Shown: positions 9,324 to 21,078 of the stretch, in pieces
How positions within the stretch are numbered: the first letter of the stretch is position 1
Layout of the letters: every line of letters begins with the position of its first letter
From: Alternaria dauci
Taxonomy: Eukaryota > Ascomycota > Dothideomycetes > Pleosporales > Pleosporaceae
Reading direction: 5' to 3'
Length of the DNA stretch: 64,000 nucleotides
Assembly: GCF_042100115.1 (NCBI RefSeq)
Contig: NC_091279.1
Span: 496,001 to 560,000 of the forward strand
The notes under the pieces: generated by a model
Databases searched by the model: none
The model's input: the letters and a program-made list of their open reading frames with translations, nothing else
Told to the model about the DNA's origin: nothing
Program-made: the position numbers and the translations under genes

Positions 9324-12300
9324 AGATGCGCGGCCGTTGTGCAATCGCCTTGTGTTACTCTACAACTCCTTCAAGCTCTGCACTTGCGCCTGGCCGTAAC
9401 GCTTGCATTCCCATTCGCCGAATGTCTACCATTTTACATTATAAACGACTTACACCATCCAACCCGACCACTTCAACTAATTACTCGGGTCCAGGCGATC
9501 CGATCGCATCATTATCTTCAACCAACATCATCAATCACGACACGACATAACCACCCCATCACTCCATCACCTACACCCCACTTTTCTTATGTTTACTACC
9601 CCACATCAATAGAGGAACGACGTTATGGCCACGTCACTTCTCTTTCATGACCCTGTCACGGCGGAAAACATGTCTTTGGCGTTGGGGTTCACCATTACAT
9701 TTCACCACATTTTACTAGCGGATACCAATATATAGCGGGCAGTAATGCGCCGGCGCTGTTTGATTGGTCAAGCAGGATCCAAGCACGGAAATTACCTCTT
9801 CGATTCACTTGAGGGATGGTAGCAGGGCGATGCGCGCGCGACGTGTGTGTGTGTGTGTGTGCGTGCTGGGCGGCAAGTATCTTGCATGCAGGTTTTCTGG
9901 TATTGCAGGTGTGGGCATCTGGAACGGGCTTTGTGGTGATAGGCCCGGCGGTAAAAGACACAAGGGAGAACAAGAGCCCTTGCCGCCGTAACTTATTCAC
10001 CTGAACAAGCTAGCGAGGTCAGATGGTAATGGTTCTCCACTTGCATCCAGGTTTCGAATCTGCCCGTACTAGCCAGAGAGAGAAAGAGAGAAATGAAACA
10101 CGATACCTACACTATCCAAACCATGTTCCTCTTGCACATGTTGATCTTGATTGTTTTGATCGACTGACTAGGGTGGGGTTATACCACACAACATCCCTAC
10201 ACATAGAACTACACACCGCTCGGTCACGCCGGTGAGCAAGAAAAAAGTCAACAAAACGAGCCTCCTCTGGCCATTTGCTCAATCGACAGACCGCCTTGTG
10301 ACGCGGGCACGCATACCCGCCGTAAGAAGCCATTATTTTCCCAGATAACGCACGGCAATCTATATGCGCTTAGTCTGTCCAATCAACCTCTCCTAGCCGT
10401 TAGCCACCTTTGTTGAAAACAGGCCACACCCATCTGCCCTTTTTTTTTCCTTCTGGTCGCCTCGGCAAAGAGCGTGCAGTTGCATCCTGACTAGGTAGCA
10501 GGGTCTCGCCGCTCTCCTTCATGCCTGCAGAAGCAAGGGCAAAAAAAAGGCGTTATGTTAGGTAGCCATTTACTGCGTATGACTTGACAATGACTGCGCA
10601 GAAAAAAGAAGCAAAGAAACGCTCAGGCCCAAAGTTTCCCAAGACTGCGTAACCTTCCCGCTCCTCCTAGCTCGATATACCAGTTGGCGAATGAGATGGG
10701 CGAAGTGGTGTGGACAGGGGATGACACAGGGGTGGGGTGGGCGCTTAACCAGGGCTGTGGAGACGGGTGGCGCTAGGGCGTGGGCTGGGGAGGTCGCTGA
10801 TTCCCTTGCGTATGATGGTCATGTGAAGAGGAATGGGGATGCGGATGAGGTTGCGGATGGGCTATTGAGTTTGTTAGTTGGGCTAGTGCAGAGAGGTGTA
10901 AGTAGTCTGAGCTAGTTATTGCCCATCGATCAGAGGGCACGGGCATCGGGTTTGATGGGGTATGTGTGTATGTGTGAGAAGTTGGGTGCAAATGGATAGA
11001 TGGATCCATCGAGACACACGCACACTAGCCACACGGGAAGGGACGCTGGTGATCGGAAGACAGCATCGTCGCTCGCGGAGCAGCACGCCGCTAACTGCAT
11101 GCACGTCTGTTTTCTGATCTCGGTTATTCGAAAAAATGCTCAATGTCGTGACATGTCCACGTCCATGTACAATGATCCTTGGACGCCAGACACGATGGAA
11201 TACATACCGCCGGAGCAGCGCCGAGCCGCGTCTCTTGCGCATAATCTTCCCTTGCCTTAGCAGTACTCTCACAGCCCACATCGTATGTACACTCCCCAGC
11301 GGCACATACCCACGCACACACACTGCCGGCGCAGCGAGAAAGCGGTCTACGAACAGTACGGCGTCCCGACCGCGCTTGCTTCTGACTCATGGAAATCAAA
11401 TCTCGGGGACTGCAACAGTCGTGCCGCAAAGGATGTCATCGGTGTGCTGCTATTCATCTCAGCGCCAGCGGTGCTGCGGCACAGAAGACACAATAGGTAG
11501 CAACGTCCTTTCATGTGTCAGAGACGCGCTTAACGCCATTCCCAAGACCATGGCTAAGGGGGGAAGGATGGGCTGTGACGGGGGCTTAGGCCTTGGGGAT
11601 GGCTACGCCCCGTAAGGCCGTGTTGGAGGTCCCGCCTAAGAATCGCGGGCATAACAACCAACAACCTTTCAGACGTGAGATGATGTAGCAAGAAAAACTA
11701 AGAAAACTGCCGACGTGGCTATTTGTTCGGAGACTTTCTCGCATATCTAGATCGGGTAGTGCATTCGGCGGAGTAGACCGCCGCTCGCATAATACAGGCT
11801 TCAACATAAACTTTGCGCTTGTAGCGTCACATCACACATCACACACGTCGACTCTACACCAACTCCAACAGGGCAAGACAGGGCGATGGGCGTGCATGAG
11901 TATCAATCACATATTCTGACTTGCATGCAGCGGGAAGGCTATCAGATATGCCCGTAAAAAACCTAAAACCGTCTATCTGCATGAAGATCGCTTCATCGTC
12001 GTTTCGTAGACTGTGCCTCGCTCGTGCAGCTGCTAGTCAAGAAATGCAAGCGATACCGGGACGTAGGGCTGGAACATTGCATCATGAAATGAGAAGGGTA
12101 GTGGCCTGCGGGTCGAGAACAAGGCGGCCTGGTGCGGAAAGAACTACGCCTCAACTAATGGAAGCGAAGGAAGAGTATAGTTTATGAGTCAGTGTTCATG
12201 GGGCATGGGCTTTGTTCTTCATACGTAAATTATTGAGGCCACACAAATTATCCGGTGTTGTGAGTGAGATCATCTGTGACAACTTAGGCGAGTAGATGCA

Positions 12301-12440
12301 CCAACTTTTCCAACGCAGTAAGCATCTGGCTGACATTAGCGGGTTGGAAGCTCCAAGCCTAGGGTGTGTGTTCTTTCTACGTATCGAGTGGCAAGTCTAG
12401 AGACCAGCAATGGGTCACTCTACTGAGCCTTGGCAATGCC
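9324..12440. other. Gene-poor 3.1-kb gap between two convergent genes
   Basis: The flanking genes end toward each other (stop at 9323 on plus, stop at 12441 on minus), so no promoter is required here, yet the gap is among the longest in the window. It holds a (GT)9 run, AG-rich and T-rich simple stretches and many short frames of low-complexity composition (His/Pro/Thr). None looks like a known protein. A non-coding transcript or a heavily spliced small gene cannot be excluded by reading. Confidence 0.5.
9843..9860. repeat. (GT)9 dinucleotide microsatellite
   Basis: Nine perfect GT units occupy 9843-9860 and are followed by GCGTGC. It is the only dinucleotide run of this length that I noticed in the window. 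Confidence 0.95.
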
Positions 12441-15400
12441 CTATATGCCCAAATGCTCTCGCAGCTTCGCTAATACCCCGGCAACAACCTTCTCGTTCTT
12501 GCCTTCTTGCCTCTTGCTTTCCCTCGTTGCAACTTTCTCCAATTGCTTAGCCACATCTGTATTCTCTCCAGCTTGCCAATACGTTTCCGAACGCTCCACA
12601 AACCGCACAAAAGCTTCTAGCACAACTTCCTTTCCTTCCCAGCTCTTTCCACTTAGAGCCTTGTCCAGCACTGGCCAGATGAATTTCGCAGTGGCTGGCT
12701 CGATCTTTTCGCTACCGACAGCGTTGGTAATCTGTAGGACACAGTCTGCGATAGTCTTCGCAGCAGTGTGTTTGATGGCCCATTGCCTGCTTTCTAGATG
12801 ATTCTCAGAGAGAGCGAGGATTTCTTTCAAGTAGAGAGAGACAGTGCGTGGGCCTGCAACGTGATCGTCCCATGTCTCTGTGAAGCTCTTTCGAACGTTC
12901 TCTTCCGAGTCATGCTTAGCCAGGAAAATGAATGGCAGCAGTTCGGAAGCGAAAGAAGTGAAACGGTCTGTAGCGTACAAGGAGATAGCGCGCATGATGT
13001 CTGCTGCTAGCAGTCGGTTTCTGTCGCTGTTCTCTTCGGATTCAAAGTATAGCTTGTTCACAAAGGCGACAGTAGACATGATCTGCTTATCCGAAGCGAG
13101 ACGTGCAAGATAGCCAGCCGCAGCCGCATATGAAGAGCTGACAGTCTCGTTGCGGTCGTGGATTTGCTTCTGGATCAACTTGAGGAAGCTGTCGGCGTAT
13201 GGGCTGAACAAGAAACGGTGTCGCGTAGCGAGCGTGACCAGCACCCTCGAACACCCCACTTTTGACGGCAGGCCAACTGCATTCTTCATTGCAGCTTCAA
13301 TTCGCGGTACAAGGGCGGCCATGGTGTCTGCGTCTGCCAGATCCAGGCAACGCTCCACAGACTCGGTCAATGGCGAAGAACGCACGCTTGCAAGTCGCAT
13401 ATCGTCGATCTTTTGCTCTGTGAGATTGTACTTGCTGGCGTTGAGGTGCACGTAGTTGACAGCTTCAGGCTCTAGACTACTGAGCAGCCCAAGCAAGCGT
13501 TCGACGAGCTTTGGCACGTGGGGATTGAGTGTTTTGGCGTTACTCTTCTTGACGATCTGGAGCAACGTGTGCACCGAGAAGAGGCGGACTTCTTCAGCCG
13601 AAGACTCCAATCCAGAGGTCGAAAAGAGGAATGGTATGACACGTTCGAGCTGGATAGTTGCAGATTTGTTAGAGCCATCACCAGATTCTAGGGAACGTGT
13701 CAAGATGCCAGTGAGGACGCGGGCGAGAGATGCTGCCGCAACGCGTACGGTCTCCTTGATATCATCGAGAACCTTGAAGGTTTTGCCCCAGATCGCGTCG
13801 AGATACTTTTCATACTACATGACATTGTTAGTGTGCGTCATGCATTTGCACCATGACCTGCTTACCTTCTCGATACTCCTTCCCTGCACGAGATCCGCGA
13901 TAGCCGCGCAAGAAGCCTGTCGAACGCGCCATTCTTTCGTAAGGATGCTCACTAGCAGATCATCCATTATCGCATCGAAGTGTTTGTCGATAGTGGCCGA
14001 AGAGTCTTTGACGAGCGCGTTCCAGATATCGTTCATGGAGCGCTGTACGTTCGTGTTTGGATCAAATCTGAGTTTTGTGTTAGTATGCTCGCCAATCTAG
14101 AATCTCAGTCATCCTCTCAGACAGAGAACATACCGATACCGATAGAGCTTTGGGTAAAGCTTAGGATTCTGAGCCAGATATCCGTCGACACTAGAATCGG
14201 AGAAAATATTGCTTAAGCCGAAGCGGCCGAATGCAGCTCGACTTGACCAGATGGAGTTATTGGATGCCATTGACATGAACCGATACACCAAACTTGAGTC
14301 TCCAACCTCAGCTGCCAGGTTCAGGATATCCTTGTATGTTGTGATTGATCCATCTCCAGTTGGCAGCGCACCAGGTTCGAAAAGCTGAGTATCGTCTGTA
14401 ACAGTACCAGCCATCTTGGACTTGTTGTCCGAGAACGAGCCGACAAGATCGCGTACAAGATCATCCTTGAGTTGACGGTCACCCTTTTCGTACACCAAGC
14501 CCAATCCTCTCGAAGCTGCTTCCTGAACGACTTCGTCGCGATCAGAGAGACAGTTCTTGAAGGCTACCTGACATTGGCCGAGGTAGCCTTGCATCTCAGG
14601 CTTGTGACCACAGTACTGTAGCAGACAAAGTAGCCATATCACAGAAGCTTTCTTCAGTGAGGGTTTGGTTTGAACACAGCCCTTCAATGTCTTCTCTAGG
14701 ACCGCACCAAGTGTCTTCTCCCGCTTGGGCCCAGCTGGTGTCTGTAGAGGCGCATCCCATGGATCTTGCGGTTGGTTGGGATGTAGAATATCGAGCTCGG
14801 AAGTCAAAGCCTTTGAATCCCAACCACTGGCGAAGCAACTTAATGCTTCACCAACGGAAAAGTGTACTTCCGGCTGGCGGACCTCATGCAGCTCGTAGAG
14901 CTTGTCAGCGATGGCCTTGTACTCTGCTGTTTCCTCAGCTCCGGCTGCTGCTTCCTCTGTGATCATAGAAAGATGGCCCAAAGCCAGGATGGCACTGGTC
15001 GTGCCTGTCTTGGCGGCGTCGTAAATGTGCTGGGCAATATCTTCAACCTTTGCATACTTGGAAAGCAATGAGGGTGTGATGACATAGAACAGACTGAGCT
15101 GATCGATACAAGAAAAGGCTGCACCCTTCAGTGTCGCGTCCCGGGACTCCTTCATAATCTCGACCACTGACTGTAACAATTGCTGAATCGGATGATCATC
15201 TGTGATTGCTGTAGATGCTGCACGACTTCTCCAGAAAGCCCTGCTGTAGTAGTAGCCAAGGGCCAGAATTATGCCACTGATCTGGTTGATATCAGCACCG
15301 ACTGCAGACTTCCAAGTGCTAAGCTTGTCAAAGAATGCTACTTGGGCAGTCTGAAGGGCGTCTTGATCAGCGCTTTCATGAGATGCTAGCAGACCATACG

Positions 15401-17772
15401 CGTGAGAAGCGGCAAGTCTTCGTCCAGCGTTGTTGGCTACGATGGAAGGTTGCAAAGCGCGAAAGTCTCGGACGACGTTTGCTTGGACCCAATGACTTTG
15501 GGGTAGCAAAGACAACATTCGCACAAACGAAGTGCCAATATCACCGATATCACTGACGTCGTCTTTTGTAATTCTGTCGAAACTGGCTCGCAGCAACACG
15601 GCAAGCGATCGAGCATGGGTCTTGTCTGCTGCATATGCACGGAACGCTTGTCGGGCACGCATATCCGTAGTCATCTGAGCATCAAGTTTCCTTTCCCAGT
15701 CTTCGGGAATTTCCTCTGCTATGTCTTTTTCAAGTAGTGCAGACTGCATAGCAACGCTGGAACAAAAGCTGATGACGATCGGTAGAGCCCCTGGATGATG
15801 CTGGGAGAAATATTGTATCTGCACAAGAGCGTCCTCCGACTCGTCAATGTCCATGGCGTCCTCATCCTGCCCTTGCTGCACGATGATGAAGTTGACCAGC
15901 TTGTCGAAGTCCGGAAATTTCAGTGTGCTCTGTTCGCGTTCACCAGGAGGAGTATTAGACATCCTGAACCAGTACGGATCGAGACCACGCCGTCCCTCCT
16001 CAATGACCTCATGCCTTTCAGAAGCGCCTCCACTGACTGCAAGGATGTCTATCCACCGCGCTAGCACATCCTCGTATGGAAGGCAGCGATTGGCAAATCG
16101 TGTCGCAACATAACGAGTGCTCCTTGTAAATTTACTCGAAGCTGGCGTACTGTGTTGATCTACAGATGCATATCTGAGCAGTATCTGCCGAAATCTGGGC
16201 ATGATGGAAGAATCAAAAGGCTTGGAAAAAGCGCCTAGTACTGAGGAGAGAGCCTCCTCTATACTGACGGCTACGTCTTTACCCGCCGAGTCTTCGCGGA
16301 GTGATCGAAATAAGAACTCCAGCAAGTCTAGTGACGGTTCAAGCAAAATCTTCTCGGGAGCAGCTTTGGCCAAGAGTCCAATGGTCTCATATCCATAACC
16401 TCGCAACTCCATATCCTGATCACGATCCGGAGTGGGCCAGCCCTGGTCTTGTATGAAAGCTCTCAGATTTCCCACGAGACTCTCAGCCACCTGGGAAAGA
16501 TCGGATGAATTGCCACGACGAGCGACAAAGTTGACAAGAGAGAAGATAGCTGAGCGATGCTTGGAAGCTTCCCTCCCTGCTGTTTTATTTGTCGCATTCA
16601 GTTCCGGTGAGAGCAGACCTTCTTCAACAAGCCTAGCTATCTGCTGTGGATATGTGGTGCATCTGACAGACTTTGACAGGACATTTAGTATCCGAATCTG
16701 TAGTGGTGTCTTTACTGGCAGCGGGCCGCTAGCGGAGTTCGAGCCAAAGTAGAGATCGAACAGAATTTCCACAATTTGCGGTTGTTCGAGATCCTTGGAT
16801 AACATGACACGTTTCAGTGTGTCTTCACCGACTTCGGATATCCGAGAATTGGTATCGGCAGATGCAACCAATGCAGGCAGAAATTTCTCATCGTCGGTGA
16901 ACAGTCCACTTGCCATGAATCGTGTGACTAGGGCCTTCGATTCGGTCAAGTTTAATCCTGCATCAGCGGTGGGATCCCAGGCGTCTGGCTTGCCTTGAAG
17001 CGTCAAAAACTTGTAGTCATCTGGAGACAGACCTGGACACCGTAATGAGGCTTGGGCTTGGGGATTGCTCTCTCGTACAATGCTCAGCATGAGCAGTTTT
17101 CCAAACCACTTGGAGAGGAAAGCGGCATCATCATCAGAGAGACCTAAGGTGGTTCTCAGCTCATCGTCCTCTTTGCTGCCGCGAAGAGGAAGCTTGAAGT
17201 GCACGAGAAGACGAAGGATGAGATGGAATAGCTGGGAAGCATGCTGTTGGGACTTGTCATAGTCTTTGGCGATGCCCTGCAGTAGAACGGGAAGAAGCTC
17301 TAGTCGTTCGCCAACGGTAAGCCGGGATATACCCTGCTGGATGTACAAAATGTCGAAATGCCGTATAAGAGAGACGTCAGGGTTCTCTTTGTACTGCTTC
17401 AGCAGAGCGCCCACAGGAAGCTTGATGTCTCTGGGATGCTGTGTCAGTGCAAGGTCTTGTGTTGGGCAAACTGGATTGCGTACTGTGACTTGATGCGGGT
17501 ATTGATGTGCTGGCATATGGAGATGACCTGGGAAAAGCCGCTATCAGCGGTGGTGGTCGAGATGGATGGTGTCGAGGTTGTAGCCGACTGTATGTGAGGC
17601 TTACCTTATTCCGTACAGCAACGCTATCTGAGCCGAGTTTGAGAAGTAGTGGAGAGAGATAGGTTTTGAGCAAGTCTTCGAGCTTCTTCTCCGAGCTAGC
17701 AAGAGCAATGCGCATCTCAACTTTGCCCACGAGAGCAAGCTCTTTGGCTTCTGGTGTTTGTTCCGACGCCAT
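12441..17772 (-). CDS. ECM29: Proteasome-associated HEAT-repeat protein ECM29
   Basis: ECM29 is a large HEAT-repeat adaptor that binds the 26S proteasome, tethers the core to the 19S cap and checks proteasome assembly. Five exons on the minus strand (17772-17605, 17527-17484, 17430-14134, 14067-13866, 13814-12441) join in phase to give 1,694 residues, near the usual 1,800. Introns are 77, 53, 66 and 51 bp. The 44-nt second exon restores the conserved N-terminal block VRNKVISICQHINTRIKSQ before LPVGALLKQY and HFDILYIQQGI. The rest is helical HEAT-type sequence, including SMNDIWNALVKD and KEWRVRQASCAAIADL. It is divergent from the UBX-protein gene. The exon structure is well supported by codon phase; the N-terminal splice pattern is the least certain part. 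Confidence 0.95.
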
Positions 17773-18594
17773 GTTGAGATGTGCTGGGGATTATCGTGAT
17801 GATGGGGCGATCAACAAACGAGAGTGTTATAGGAGACGCAACAGGCAGCGGTGGATAGCGCGTGGCTCATCGGCTCCGGGAGGGATAGATGGATGACCAA
17901 GCGATGCAGTGTGTTAGTGTGTTAGTGTATTGCCCTGTTCGTCCGTGATTGCCACAGGTCGTGTCGGACATTCACTGGCGACAGGGGTTGGGCGCACGGG
18001 TACCGGGATGACGCAGTCGCAACTGCCTGCAACAATCGCATCGCGTCTTCGACGTGCTTCTAATAACGTCGACGCCTTCTGCCTGTCTCAGACACCTACA
18101 ACACGGCCAGGCTAGTAATTCGCCCCCCTCCTAGCCTGTCTTCGTCCTTTTTTCCTACCCCCGTGTACCAGCAGACAAGCCGAGCCGCGCCCGTCACCAG
18201 CCGTCGACGGTACCTGGAATCACCGCTGGTACTCAGCGCCCGAACTTCACACCCCGTAGGATATTCACCGCGTCACCAAGTCGCGTCTATTCGCCTCACA
18301 TATCGTCGCCAAACCTTGTGTGCGCACCGCGACAGCTCTTGTCGGACTTTGATGGTACATAACCTACCCCACCACGGTTCTACCTCGATTACAGTCGCGA
18401 CCGCCACACACGATTCCTGACACCCGCTCAACGATCGAAATATCCTCTGCGACCCAATCAACGCTTCCGGAATAGCACACCGCCGTCACAAAGGCCTCCG
18501 CTACCTTTTCCACAGGTCAAAGAGACGCACTTCCCCACACATACTCAACGCCAGACTTGACCTCCAAAAGGCGGAACACATACAGTCGCCCAAG
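17773..18594. promoter_or_regulatory. Divergent promoter region between ECM29 and the UBX-protein gene
   Basis: Both neighbours start outward from this 822-bp stretch, and both act in the ubiquitin-proteasome pathway by family. The right half is strongly C-rich on the plus strand, typical of a fungal leader. I saw no exact match to the yeast Rpn4 element GGTGGCAAA; this was checked by eye only. Confidence 0.5.
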
Positions 18595-20223
18595 ATGGAT
18601 GAGGAAAATGTTGCCAACTTCTGCGGCATCACTTCCTGCAGCCCAGAACAGGCCGCTCAGTACTTGCGCCTAACAGACGGCAACTTGGAGCAGGCTATAC
18701 AACTCTTCTTCGACTCTCCTGGGCTCGCCGATACTCCTGCTGCGCCATCACAGCCCTCAGCAGCCGCTTCCTCCGCCCATAATCCCATCAATATCGACTC
18801 CGATGACGACATGGACTTCGATGCCACCGCACAAGGCACTGCGCCACCCACACGGGCACAACCAGGCGTGGAAGACGATGAGGCCATGGCACGGAGGTTA
18901 CAAGAAGAAATGTACGGCGGCGGCAGCGCTGGTGGCGCCGGCAATGACGATATCCGCGCGCCCATAGAACGCAGAGTGGAAACACTTGTTGGGCCAGGCT
19001 CAAACTGGGGACCTGCCGACGAAGAAGAAGATCTCGACGCCATGGTCCAGGAGCAGCTTGCTCGTCGGCGGACAGGTATGCCACAAACCTCATATATACA
19101 GTTCCCGGACTTTACTGACCCGTCTGATCAAGGCCGCGCGGGCATCTTCAACCAGCACACAACCCACACCAATGTCTGGGACAACACGACCGATTCGAGC
19201 ACTCGGCGACGCGAGCTTGCGACCGCGACGGGCGGTGCTTCTGAACAGTCTTCTAAGATGAACATGCTCGCAGAGCTGTTCCGTCCTCCGTTCGAGATTA
19301 TGTATCAAGGATCATGGGAAAAGGCGCGAGACATGGGCAAGGACGAAGAGAAGTGGCTCCTTGTCAACATCCAAGACCCGGCAATCTTCGACTGCCAGCG
19401 CCTTAACAGGGACATCTGGAAGAACGACGACATCAAGGCAACTGTGCGGGAGAACTTCATCTTTATGCAGTACGCAAAGGATGATCAGCGTGGACAGCAG
19501 TACATGAACTACTACTTCCACGCCCGCGACAGTTCCGACGCCTATCCCCACATCGCCATCGTTGACCCACGAACGGGAGAGCAAGTCAAGGTCTGGTCAG
19601 GCCCACCAATACCCGAACCAGTTGAGTTCCATGCTCAGCTCCACGAGTTCCTCGATCGCTATAGCCTCAATGTTAACGCGAAGAACCCTGTAGCGAAGCG
19701 GAAGTCTGAGTCCAAAAAGAAGGATGTCGACCGCATGACAGAAGAGGAGATGTTGGAGATGGCACTGCAGAACAGCATGGATAACGGCAAGGGGCCGAAG
19801 GACGATGACCCAGATGCTCTCACCAAGTCTACAGACAACATCAAGGGCAAGGGCAAGGCCGAAGAAGCAGCCGCTTCGGAGCCAGTAGCCGAACCTGAGG
19901 CAGCTCCTTCAAATCCCGTCTTCGCTGCGATCTCCGCACATGCTCCTCATACCGAGCCTACTGTTACTGACCCCAAGGTCACGACTCGCATCCAGTTCCG
20001 TGGACCGTCAGGCCGTCCGATCGTGCGTCGCTTCAACCTTACAGACCCCGTTCGCCGTGTCTACGAATGGATCAAATCCGACGTGCCCTGGGAAGGCAAG
20101 CAAGGAGCTGAGTTTGATCTAGCATTCATGGGCAAGAACCTTCTCGATCACGTTGACGATACGATCGAAGCCGCCGGACTCAAGGGTGCCAGTGTCATGG
20201 TAGAGTTTTTGGATAACGAGTAG
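18595..20223 (+). CDS. UBX5: UBA-UAS-UBX domain protein (Ubx5/UBXN7-like Cdc48 cofactor)
   Basis: This family links ubiquitylated substrates to the Cdc48/p97 ATPase. The N-terminus (FCGITSCSPEQAAQYLRLTDGNLEQAIQLFF, about residues 8-40) is a UBA-like fold. The middle (about 215-345) is a UAS thioredoxin-like domain with WEKARDMGKDEEKWLLVNIQ and HIAIVDPRTGEQVKVWSG. A UIM-like helix follows (EEEMLEMALQNSM), and the C-terminus is a UBX domain starting at TTRIQFRGPSGRPIVRRF. The frame is open for 542 codons, but 19076-19132 looks like a 57-bp intron (GTATGC donor, CTGAC branch, AG acceptor); its removal keeps frame and joins RRRTG to RAGIFNQ, giving 523 residues. I favour the spliced form. The start lies right after the C-rich leader. 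Confidence 0.92.
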   Translation: MDEENVANFCGITSCSPEQAAQYLRLTDGNLEQAIQLFFDSPGLADTPAAPSQPSAAASSAHNPINIDSDDDMDFDATAQGTAPPTRAQPGVEDDEAMARRLQEEMYGGGSAGGAGNDDIRAPIERRVETLVGPGSNWGPADEEEDLDAMVQEQLARRRTGMPQTSYIQFPDFTDPSDQGRAGIFNQHTTHTNVWDNTTDSSTRRRELATATGGASEQSSKMNMLAELFRPPFEIMYQGSWEKARDMGKDEEKWLLVNIQDPAIFDCQRLNRDIWKNDDIKATVRENFIFMQYAKDDQRGQQYMNYYFHARDSSDAYPHIAIVDPRTGEQVKVWSGPPIPEPVEFHAQLHEFLDRYSLNVNAKNPVAKRKSESKKKDVDRMTEEEMLEMALQNSMDNGKGPKDDDPDALTKSTDNIKGKGKAEEAAASEPVAEPEAAPSNPVFAAISAHAPHTEPTVTDPKVTTRIQFRGPSGRPIVRRFNLTDPVRRVYEWIKSDVPWEGKQGAEFDLAFMGKNLLDHVDDTIEAAGLKGASVMVEFLDNE

Positions 20224-20739
20224 TCAGCGAATGTGACTTGCAGTATCCTCGGGTCATGGACACGGCCATGACACATGATGAGGTTGCGTACTGCTCATAG
20301 GTATGTAAGAGACACGAGTAACGAAATATGCACTTAGATGTTCCTACGCATCACCCGCTTGGACGGGGATCCGGGGTCTATAGATCTTTCTTACATCACC
20401 ACCACTTGACCGTGTGTGGTCCTATACCCATCCTAGCTTTCTTTGGGCACTTTACGGTGCAGTCTTGTCAGCTTTAGTGTTAAATTACAACAACACTTTG
20501 TCATGAGTTTCCTGTTTCTTGGCTCATATATGAATCATATGTGGTCATTGGCTATGGTGGCGATGGTGATGCGGTCACTTTGTCATGAGCTTCGACTGAT
20601 ACTGATAACCTAGGGTGATATGCGGCGCGTGAAGAAGATGAGAATTACCAACGACTAGTACTATCCCACAATCTATCTCGCGACTTGTCGTAAGCTCTAT
20701 TCCATATCATCCGCGACCATGAAGCTAAGCGAAAGCCTA
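20224..20739. other. Intergenic, 516 bp between convergent genes
   Basis: This holds the 3' UTR of the UBX gene and the downstream region of the minus-strand gene. No gene or structured repeat was seen. Confidence 0.5.
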
Positions 20740-21078
20740 CTAGGAACCCAAAGTCCCGCCGCCCATGTCAACATCGTCCTCTTCATCGACCTTCATGATC
20801 TTGACAGCCTCATCTTCGGCTTCTATGCCTACATCTCCATTCGGCTTGAACACCATGGGAGAATCGACCATTTCTTTTTCCTTTTCCTGTCCTTCCTCCT
20901 TACTGGATTCAAAAGCCATATGTTCATCGTTCGTGATCGAGCTTATGAAAGCATCTCTATTTGTGCTCGGTGTCAACTTGGACTCTTGTCCATCCGCACC
21001 GCTTTGCGCGCCTGAGCCTGAGCAAGAACCGACCATGCTGTTACCATCAATATCCATCCGCTCTGAGTCACTGTCGTT
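20740..21078 (-). other. In-frame acidic continuation downstream of the TAG that ends the 21.1-23.4 kb gene
   Basis: Directly after TAG 21079-21081 the same frame stays open for 112 more codons down to a stop at 20740. The translation is acidic and protein-like, with NDSDSERMDIDGN, an SS-KEE-EKEKE stretch and VDEEDDVDMGG near the end. The base context is G-GCT-TAG-AAC. It looks like a former C-terminal tail cut off by a nonsense change (for example CAG to TAG), or a read-through extension. Confidence 0.55.

Noticed and set aside
10048..10060. A tRNA B-box-like sequence (GGTTTCGAATC)
   Set aside because: It has one base too many for a standard T-loop, the flanks do not form a T-stem, and no A-box or acceptor stem could be placed upstream.
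11136..11615. A 159-codon plus-strand frame in the 3.1-kb gap
   Set aside because: The composition is biased to Arg, Ser, Thr and Cys, no domain is recognisable, the frame overlaps competing frames of equal length and no splice-site context extends it.
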